This document shows, piece by piece, positions 28,206 through 33,572 of a stretch of DNA of 33,572 bases. Origin of the DNA: Streptosporangiaceae bacterium (lineage in GTDB: Bacteria > Actinomycetota > Actinomycetes > Streptosporangiales > Streptosporangiaceae); the NCBI GenBank assembly GCA_025964715.1, contig JAOPYH010000449.1, positions 1 to 33,572 of the forward strand. The letters run 5' to 3'. Made by a program: the position numbers and the translations under genes. Every line of letters starts with the position of its first letter. The first letter of the stretch is position 1. Below the pieces are notes generated by a model. The model made no database searches and was not told the origin of the DNA. It saw nothing but the letters and a program-made list of their open reading frames with translations.

Positions 28206-29918
28206 CTTGCGGAGGAAGGCTCGCAGCCGGTCGAGCGGCCAGGTGTTGATCACATCGTCCGGGGTCAGCCAGGCACGCTGGGCGGTGCCGACGCCGTACC
28301 TGATGTTGCGGTGGTGGCCGACGGCGTGCGCGTCCGTGTCGACCGAGAACTTCACGCCATGCCGCTTGGCCCTGCGCGCCAGGTCCGCCGGCAGGTCGAG
28401 CCGGTCCGGGAAGGAGTTGATCTCCAGCGCGGTGCCCGTACGGGCGCAGGCCTTGAAGACCTCGTCCCAGTCCGCCTCGACCGGCGGCCGCCTGCCGATG
28501 GCCCGCGCGGTGGGGTGCCCGATGATGTTCACGTACGGGTTCTCGCAGGCGGCGATGAACCGCCGGGTCATCTCGGCGCCGTCCTGGGTGAAATGCGAGT
28601 GCACCGAGGCCACGCACAGGTCGAAGCCCTGCAGAAACTCGGCGGGCCAGTCGACGCCGCCGGCCGGGTCGATGTTCAGCTCGGTGCCGTGCAGCAGCGT
28701 CAGGTCCGGATGGCGCGCCTGCAGTTCCCGGACGGCCTCGCGCTGGGCGAGCATCTTCTCGTCCGTCATGCGCTGCATATAGAGGTTCGGAGCGTGGTCG
28801 GTGATCGCGTAGTACTCCAGCCCGCGGCCGGCCGCGGCCGCGGTCATCTCCTCGAGCGTCGCGAGGCCGTCCGTCAGGTCGGTGTGCGAGTGCAGATCGC
28901 CACGGAGATCCTCGACCCGCACCAGTGGGGGGAGCTCATTCTTCAGCGCGGCCTCGATCTCACCCTGGTCCTCCCGGATCGTCGGAGGGATCCACGGCAG
29001 GCCCAGCCGGTCGTACACCTCCTCCTCGGTCGAGGAGACGATCAGATCGCCGGACTCGGCCTCGAACAACCCGTACTCCGAGAGCTTGAGCCCGGCCCGT
29101 ACGGCGATCTCCCGGATGTGCACGTTGTGCTGCTTGGACCCGGTGAAGTACTGCATCGCGGCGCCCCAGGACTCCAGGGGCACGACCCTCAGGTCGATCT
29201 GCAGGCCCTTGGTGGTGCGGACCGAGGTCTTCTTGCCGCCGCGGGCGATGACGTCGGAGACAAACGGCTGGGACGCGAAGGTCTCCATGATCGGACCGGG
29301 GTCGTCCGAGGCGGCCAGGATGTCGACGTCTCCGATGGTCTCCCGCATCCGGCGCAGCGATCCGGCGTAGGCGCACCGCCGGCATCCGGGGACGTCCTGG
29401 AGCGTCGAGACGATCTCGTCGGCGAGCTCCATCGCGGCGTCGATGAGGAACCGGTCGCCGGCCTGCTCCATCAGCGCGATCCCGCGCAGGATGTTCTCCT
29501 CGGTCTTCTCTCCGAAGCCCTTGAGATCGCGGAGCCGGTCCTGGTCGATCGCCTCGGCCAGTTCGGCGACCGAGGTGATCCGCAGCTCCTCGTACAGCAC
29601 CAGAGCCTTCTTGGGGCCGAGCGTCGGGATCGCAGTGAGGGCGCGGACTCCGGCCGGGATCTGCGTGCGCAGGTCCTCGACCTGCCGGATGGTCCCGGTC
29701 TCCTGATAGTCGAGGATCTTCTTCGCAATCGCCTGCCCGACGTTCGGAATCTTCTTCAGCCCGGCGAGGTCGAGGTCGGCCACGTCCTCGGGATGGCCCG
29801 CGATGGCACGCACGGCCTTCTCGTACGCCCGGACCTTGAAGGCCTCGCCACCGGTGATCGACAGGAGATCCGCCAGCTCCTGCAGCAGCTCCGCCACCTC
29901 GTCATTCGCCCGTGCCAT
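28197..29918 (-). CDS. polX: DNA polymerase/3'-5' exonuclease PolX
   Basis: Family X repair polymerase with a C-terminal PHP nuclease. The N-terminal HhH-containing 8-kDa-like domain (about 1-150) includes KIPNVGQAIAKKI and IPTLGPKKAL. The nucleotidyltransferase site is YAGSLRRMRETIGDVDIL with D197 and D199, and D242 in LQIDLRVVP completes the metal triad. The PHP domain starts at RGDLHSHTDLTDG (D341, H343, H345) and has ITDHAP, HGTELNI, SVHSHF, GHPTARAIG and DTDAHA. At 573 residues it is full length. TAGACT lies seven bases upstream of the ATG with no SD, suggesting a leaderless message. Confidence 0.96.
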   Translation of the reverse strand: MARANDEVAELLQELADLLSITGGEAFKVRAYEKAVRAIAGHPEDVADLDLAGLKKIPNVGQAIAKKILDYQETGTIRQVEDLRTQIPAGVRALTAIPTLGPKKALVLYEELRITSVAELAEAIDQDRLRDLKGFGEKTEENILRGIALMEQAGDRFLIDAAMELADEIVSTLQDVPGCRRCAYAGSLRRMRETIGDVDILAASDDPGPIMETFASQPFVSDVIARGGKKTSVRTTKGLQIDLRVVPLESWGAAMQYFTGSKQHNVHIREIAVRAGLKLSEYGLFEAESGDLIVSSTEEEVYDRLGLPWIPPTIREDQGEIEAALKNELPPLVRVEDLRGDLHSHTDLTDGLATLEEMTAAAAGRGLEYYAITDHAPNLYMQRMTDEKMLAQREAVRELQARHPDLTLLHGTELNIDPAGGVDWPAEFLQGFDLCVASVHSHFTQDGAEMTRRFIAACENPYVNIIGHPTARAIGRRPPVEADWDEVFKACARTGTALEINSFPDRLDLPADLARRAKRHGVKFSVDTDAHAVGHHRNIRYGVGTAQRAWLTPDDVINTWPLDRLRAFLRKGR

Positions 29919-29925
29919 GCCGCCG

Positions 29926-29931
29926 AGTCTA
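29926..29931 (-). promoter_or_regulatory. Putative -10 element for leaderless polX
   Basis: On the minus strand TAGACT (29931-29926) ends seven bases before ATG 29918; no SD lies between. It falls just before the stop codon of the upstream FkbM-type gene, so polX could be transcribed on its own. Confidence 0.4.
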
Positions 29932-30690
29932 GGGTTCCCGCCCGGCTCGGAAGATCCCGTGGGGCCAGGACGCCTGTGCGGGCCTGAACAGGACCGAGTT
30001 GACGTAGCGGGGGCGCGGCCAGATCACGCGCCTCAGGAGGCCTTGGCCGACGCGACGCACCGTCGCCTGCTGGTGCTCGATCAGGTCGAAGTCCGCCAGC
30101 GGAACCCAGGTACGGCCGGGCATCACGTAGCCGGTGTAACCCCATGCGGCCAGGAGGCCGACCACGGGCAGGACGGGCTGGTGGCGTTCCTCAAGCTCCA
30201 TCAGGACGAGAGGATGGTCCCGGCGAACGGTCTTCTCGGCTCCCTGCAGGGCGCGCAGTTCGTGGCCCTCGATGTCCAGCTTGATGAAGCGGACGTCCTC
30301 GAGCGCCAGGCTGTCGATCGTGATCGTCGGGACGGTCACCGACGTACCGTCGCCGGACTGGACCGAGGACGTACCCCGCATCGCCCCGCCCGGCGGGACC
30401 CACAGTCGTGTCACACCGGGTTGGTCGGACGCCGCGGCGTGCACCACACGGACGTCCGGGAACACCCGCCGCAGGTGCGCCGCCAGCTCTGGTGCGGCCT
30501 CGACGGTCACCACCCGATCCGCGATCCGGGCGAGGCGGGAGGTCCAGGGGCCGAACCAGCCGCCGACATCCACCGCCGTCCCGCCATGGGGCAGCTCGCG
30601 GCGGACCCACCTGAGCTCCGGCTCGACCCGCGGATAGACCCAGCGGACCAGAGCACCGAGCACGGATTCGCGCAGTCGCTGTCCAGCCAC
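29929..30690 (-). CDS. FkbM-family methyltransferase
   Basis: A 253-residue SAM methyltransferase of the FkbM type. Motif I is AVDVGGWFGPWTSRL, motif II VVTVEAAPELAAHL, and the FkbM hallmark is VRFIKLDIEGHELRALQGA. Family members mostly O-methylate sugars or polyketide-type small molecules, but no biosynthetic genes lie nearby, so the substrate is unknown. The C-terminal part (RPRYVNSVLFRP) fits the family. The start is GTG 30690 with no strong SD. polX begins 11 bp downstream. Confidence 0.88.
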   Translation of the reverse strand: MAGQRLRESVLGALVRWVYPRVEPELRWVRRELPHGGTAVDVGGWFGPWTSRLARIADRVVTVEAAPELAAHLRRVFPDVRVVHAAASDQPGVTRLWVPPGGAMRGTSSVQSGDGTSVTVPTITIDSLALEDVRFIKLDIEGHELRALQGAEKTVRRDHPLVLMELEERHQPVLPVVGLLAAWGYTGYVMPGRTWVPLADFDLIEHQQATVRRVGQGLLRRVIWPRPRYVNSVLFRPAQASWPHGIFRAGREP

Positions 30691-30846
30691 CTGTCAGGTC
30701 TCTCTCTGGCGAGTCGCCGCTCTTGTGGTCGCGGCGAGCACGGAACCGCGGTGCCGACGAAGCCTAGCCTCCGACGTGCGGCCGCACGGCGCCGCGTTGG
30801 CCACATCAGGTCATTGACCACGCGTTCTCCTTGATCGCCGGTGCGG

Positions 30847-30875
30847 TTGCCGCGAAGTGATCTTGCATCTACGCT
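30847..30875 (+). promoter_or_regulatory. Putative promoter for the downstream membrane protein gene
   Basis: TTGCCG (30847-30852), a 17-base spacer, then TACGCT (30870-30875). The start codon at 30953 is 77 bases further on. The remaining gap to the divergent FkbM gene also holds TAGGCT on the minus strand (30766-30761), a possible -10 for that gene. Confidence 0.4.
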
Positions 30876-30952
30876 TCCGGCGACGAACGCGGCGTAGGTC
30901 GCAACGCGCGGACGGGATCAGTGATCGAGCGGCCCGGAGAACTGGACAACTG

Positions 30953-31999
30953 ATGGCTGTGGATCTGGATCCCGCGGAGCCGGCTGGCGGCTTTGGTGAG
31001 GAGTTCGTTAGAGGGGCCGCGTTCACCGAGCCGTCGGCCCGTGAGCGAGCGCGGCAGCCCGGGCCGCTGAGCCGGTGGCGAGGTCGCCGGTCGGAGCGGC
31101 GGGCCGAGAGGCGCCGGCGCCGGGCGATGGTCCCGCAGTGGCGCGACCCGCGGCACCGCGCCGGGGGGCGGTCCAAGACGTTGGCCAGCGCGCTGACTGG
31201 AGCTCTGGTCGTGGCGGTGATGGCTGCGGCGGTGTGGGACGTACGGCCGTGGCGGCAGACCGCTCCCCGCCTCGACGTCGCCGGGGCCCCGCAGATCAGC
31301 CCGGATAATCCTTTCGCCGGGTCGCCCGCGGCGAGCTACGCAGTCGGGGAGGCCGGGGTGAAGTTTCCGCCGGCCAAGGCGATGAACGGCCTTTCCGCCT
31401 CGGACATGGCGCTCGCCTTCGTCCAGGTGAAGAAGATGTTCGTCGCGGCGAACCTCGATCCCGACACCCTGTTCAAGGGCAGGCCGGACGGCCTGGCCAA
31501 GGTCCTGGACCCTGACCAGCGGCGACATCTGCTCAGGAACCTCGGCAGCCGCGACCTGAAGAAGAACACACGCTGGTGGCTCACCAGCTTCGCGCCGAAG
31601 ACGGCCCAGCAGACCGGTCATGTGATCAAGGTCCGCGGGGCCACGACGGTGCGGAAGGCCACGTCGGCCGGAGTGCGCGGCGTCACCGTGAAGATGGACT
31701 ACAACCTCGTCTACGCCGTGCATCGGCCCGGGAGACCGGCCTCGGTGATTCGTGTGGTGGTGCGCCGCACCGATGAGGTGTTCGTAGAACGCGCGCCTTC
31801 TGGGATCAGGCTGTGGCTGTCCTGGACGACTCGGTCTCCGGCCCCGGCGCGTTGCGACAAGATGGACGGGTTCATCTATCCCCTCTACGACCATGCGGCT
31901 CCGATGGGTTCCGAGCCGTCCGGCGCCCCGGTCGATCCGTACGACCTGGCCGAACGGCGACAGTCTGACGTGGGCTGCCACGAGGTCACCCGGACGTAG
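30953..31999 (+). CDS. Membrane-anchored protein of unknown function
   Basis: I do not recognise this family. From ATG 30953 it is 348 residues. Residues 41-76 are strongly basic (RWRGRRSERRAERRRRRAM), followed by one hydrophobic helix at about 77-95 (TLASALTGALVVAVMAAAV). The remaining 250 residues should therefore lie outside the membrane. The outer part starts with a Pro/Ser/Ala linker (SPDNPFAGSPAASYAVG) and then a mixed alpha/beta region with SASDMALAFVQVKKMFVAAN and DPDQRRHLLRNL. Two cysteines near the end (ARCDKMDGF and DVGCHEV) could form a disulfide. An earlier GTG at 30857 would add 32 residues of Arg-rich sequence and overlap the promoter. It converges on the HATPase gene. Confidence 0.75.
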   Translation: MAVDLDPAEPAGGFGEEFVRGAAFTEPSARERARQPGPLSRWRGRRSERRAERRRRRAMVPQWRDPRHRAGGRSKTLASALTGALVVAVMAAAVWDVRPWRQTAPRLDVAGAPQISPDNPFAGSPAASYAVGEAGVKFPPAKAMNGLSASDMALAFVQVKKMFVAANLDPDTLFKGRPDGLAKVLDPDQRRHLLRNLGSRDLKKNTRWWLTSFAPKTAQQTGHVIKVRGATTVRKATSAGVRGVTVKMDYNLVYAVHRPGRPASVIRVVVRRTDEVFVERAPSGIRLWLSWTTRSPAPARCDKMDGFIYPLYDHAAPMGSEPSGAPVDPYDLAERRQSDVGCHEVTRT

Positions 32000-32035
32000 C
32001 GCGGGGGCCCATCGGTCCCGGCGTGGTACGGGTTC

Positions 32036-32057
32036 CCGGTCACGGCGGTGTGACCGG
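32036..32057. terminator. Hairpin between converging genes
   Basis: CCGGTCAC (32036-32043) and GTGACCGG (32050-32057) are perfect 8-bp arms around GGCGGT. It overlaps the stop codon of the HATPase gene and lies 36 bases after the stop of the membrane protein gene, so it could terminate both. Confidence 0.5.
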
Positions 32058-32471
32058 CATGAGCGCCCAGACGACCTTGCCGCCGTCCTCGGGACGCCAC
32101 CCGCACCCGTGCGCGAGGAACTCCACGATGCCGAGACCTCGGCCACCGGGATCGTCGTCGCCAGGACTCTGTAGTTCGTCGTCGGCGCTCCTGCGTACGG
32201 GAGGCTCCGGGGAGCTGTCCCACACCTCGACCGCGACGACGCCGGGCAGGCGGAGCAGCCTGAGGCGTACTTCGGCATACGGCTTGGCCTTCACGGCGTT
32301 GGTGAACAGTTCTGACAGTACGAGCGTGGTGTCCTCCACCAGATGACCCAGGCCCCAGGTATGTAGCGCGGTTCCCGTGAGGTGACGCGCGATGCCGACT
32401 GAGTCCGGTACGGCCAGATATGTCCGAGTGATAGGGCTGTCGATCTCTTCATAGGTCATTGTGAGCATCAC
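32040..32471 (-). CDS. RsbW-like HATPase-fold ATP-binding regulator
   Basis: A 143-residue single-domain GHKL ATPase of the anti-sigma factor/serine kinase type common in actinomycetes. The N-box is LVLSELFTNAVKA, the G1 box VEVWDSSPEPP and the G2 box GGRGLGIVEFLA. The start is GTG 32471 or ATG 32468. It is divergent from a WhiJ-like HTH gene and a DUF397 gene; the same three gene types cluster at whiJ/abaA-like loci in Streptomyces, where they influence development. The partner of this kinase is not known. Confidence 0.88.
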   Translation of the reverse strand: MMLTMTYEEIDSPITRTYLAVPDSVGIARHLTGTALHTWGLGHLVEDTTLVLSELFTNAVKAKPYAEVRLRLLRLPGVVAVEVWDSSPEPPVRRSADDELQSPGDDDPGGRGLGIVEFLAHGCGWRPEDGGKVVWALMPVTPP

Positions 32472-32570
32472 TTCTTCTCAGGCGATGACTGCCGATTCGG
32501 CCCCAGAATGGCGTTTGCGCGCTATCTTTGGAAGGGAAAAGGCGTACGCTGTTTACTTCAGGGGATGCGC

Positions 32571-33380
32571 ATGGGCCTCGCCGATAAGCTCGACCCGATG
32601 AACTCGCTCTGGGACTGGTTGGCCTTCGACGTGCGCAGATATCGCCTCGAGGCCGGGCTGTCGCAGCCTCAGCTGGGCAAGATCATGGGCTGTGCGAAAC
32701 AAACGGTAAACAACGTGGAGGCCGGACTTCGTCCGCCGACAGAGTGGCAGTGCCGAGAGCTTGATAAGCACTTCGCCACAAAAGGCCATTTTCACCGGAT
32801 TCTGACTTATGCCCGGTTGAACCACGACCCTGACTGGTTCAGGCAGTACACGGCGTACGAAGCCCGGGCGAGCATGCTGAAAATCTACGAAGGGCAGTTG
32901 GTGCCGGGCCTCCTGCAGACCCCTGACTACGCCCGCGTCTGCCTGCTGGCGGGCCGTATCCCCGACTTGGACGCCGCGGTCGCTGCCCGGATGGCCCGGC
33001 AGGAGATCCTGACCGGGCGCGACGCTGCCGAGACCTGGGTTCTGATCGATGAGGCCGTCCTGCACCGCCGGGTCGGCGGCGCGGACATCATGAGGGCACA
33101 ACTGGCCCGGCTTGTGGAGATCGCCGACGTCCCGCATGTGACCATCCGCGTGATCCCCTGGTCGGCCGGCGCTCACCAGGGCATGGACGGCGCGTTCAAG
33201 GTGATCACGGTTCGTGAGGGGGACGTGGCCTTCGTAGAGGCACCGAACGGCGGGAGGCTCATCCTGCCGGGCTCGGAGGTGCGGGCCTTCGCAGTAAGGT
33301 ACGACCGGATCGGGGCAAAGGCATTGCCCGAGGACTCCTCGCGGAGTCTGCTGGCCCGGCTGATGGAGAGCATGAAATGA
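32571..33380 (+). CDS. WhiJ-like XRE helix-turn-helix regulator (DUF5753)
   Basis: A 269-residue protein with an N-terminal XRE-type HTH (about residues 18-52: VRRYRLEAGLSQPQLGKIMG, then KQTVNNVEAGLRPP). A C-terminal DUF5753 domain follows (YEGQLVPGLLQTPDYAR, VLIDEAVLHRRVGG, ADVPHVTIRVIPWSAGAHQG). ATG 32571 has AGGGG six bases upstream; ATG 32565 is possible. A -10-like TACGCT is at 32545-32550. The first 80 or so codons are richer in A/T (AAA CAA ACG GTA AAC) than the neighbouring genes. The end overlaps the DUF397 gene (ATGA). The pair is typical of WhiJ-type developmental modules. Confidence 0.9.
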   Translation: MGLADKLDPMNSLWDWLAFDVRRYRLEAGLSQPQLGKIMGCAKQTVNNVEAGLRPPTEWQCRELDKHFATKGHFHRILTYARLNHDPDWFRQYTAYEARASMLKIYEGQLVPGLLQTPDYARVCLLAGRIPDLDAAVAARMARQEILTGRDAAETWVLIDEAVLHRRVGGADIMRAQLARLVEIADVPHVTIRVIPWSAGAHQGMDGAFKVITVREGDVAFVEAPNGGRLILPGSEVRAFAVRYDRIGAKALPEDSSRSLLARLMESMK

Positions 33381-33571
33381 GCATCCCGGCATGGCGAAAG
33401 AGCAGCCGTTCCACCACCCAGGGCGGAGACTGTGTGGAGGTCTCTCGGCTGGGTGACGCCGCCGTGGGCATCAGGGACAGCAAGAACCCCGGACTCGGTC
33501 ACCTCACCGTGACGGATGGTTCGTTCGCCGCCCTGGTGGCCGATGCCAAGCGGGGCAGGTTCGACCACTGA
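33377..33571 (+). CDS. DUF397 small protein
   Basis: A 64-residue protein with the DUF397 pattern: WRKSSRSTTQGGDCVEVS, VGIRDSKNPG, LTVTDGSFAALVADAKRGRF. Such proteins are encoded beside WhiJ-like regulators and are thought to counteract or pair with them. The ATG overlaps the TGA of the HTH gene, so it is translationally coupled. The stop is one base from the right edge of the window, so the gene is complete. Confidence 0.92.
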   Translation: MSIPAWRKSSRSTTQGGDCVEVSRLGDAAVGIRDSKNPGLGHLTVTDGSFAALVADAKRGRFDH

Positions 33572-33572
33572 C

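Overview
The window is high-GC actinobacterial chromosome. The gene order uvrC-rapZ-yvcK-whiA, then gap-pgk-tpiA-secG-rbpA, then a pentose-phosphate block next to ctaB/ctaA, together with GTG/TTG starts, WhiA, RbpA, OpcA and a WhiJ-type cluster, points to a sporulating filamentous actinomycete. My best guess is the order Streptosporangiales (for example Thermomonosporaceae); that is an inference from gene content, not a measured placement.

Layout. 1-455: decayed, frameshifted remnant of an MscS-type mechanosensitive channel (minus strand). 464-5440 (plus): uvrC-rapZ-yvcK-whiA, partly overlapping genes for excision repair, a P-loop regulator, a carbon/envelope factor and a sporulation regulator. 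5638-9534 (plus): gap-pgk-tpiA (triose glycolysis), secG, rbpA. 9560-9785: short internally deleted remnant of a serine hydroxymethyltransferase. 9752-11701 (minus): SAM methyltransferase and an ACT-GNAT fusion; 11840-12505 (plus): a CMD-family protein. 12551-24323 (minus): transcribed as tkt-tal-pgi followed by two further PGI-like genes, then zwf-opcA-pgl. 24363-24842 is a 480-bp divergent control region. 24843-28172 (plus): ctaB, a PrsW-family membrane protease, ctaA (haem A synthesis). 28197-30690 (minus): polX and a FkbM-type methyltransferase. 30953-31999 (plus): an unrecognised membrane-anchored protein. 32040-33571: HATPase (minus) divergent from a WhiJ-like HTH gene and a DUF397 gene.

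How the genes work together. Glucose-6-phosphate is the branch point between Pgi (glycolysis) and Zwf-OpcA-Pgl (oxidative pentose phosphate); Tkt and Tal return carbon to fructose-6-phosphate and glyceraldehyde-3-phosphate, which Gap, Pgk and TpiA handle in the neighbouring cluster.

The most notable finding is in this block. Three full-length PGI-family genes lie in tandem. Only the first keeps the PGI active-site motifs. The second has lost the catalytic glutamate and arginine and most phosphate-loop residues but keeps the catalytic histidine; the third has lost all of them. Both degenerate copies are intact, uninterrupted and translationally coupled (ATGA overlaps) to each other and to zwf. 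This looks like a pair of maintained PGI pseudoenzymes built into the G6P dehydrogenase operon, possibly a sugar-phosphate sensor or a partner of Zwf/OpcA/Pgi. The function is inference. The promoter region of this sub-operon carries an 8-bp direct repeat bracketing a -10-like hexamer.
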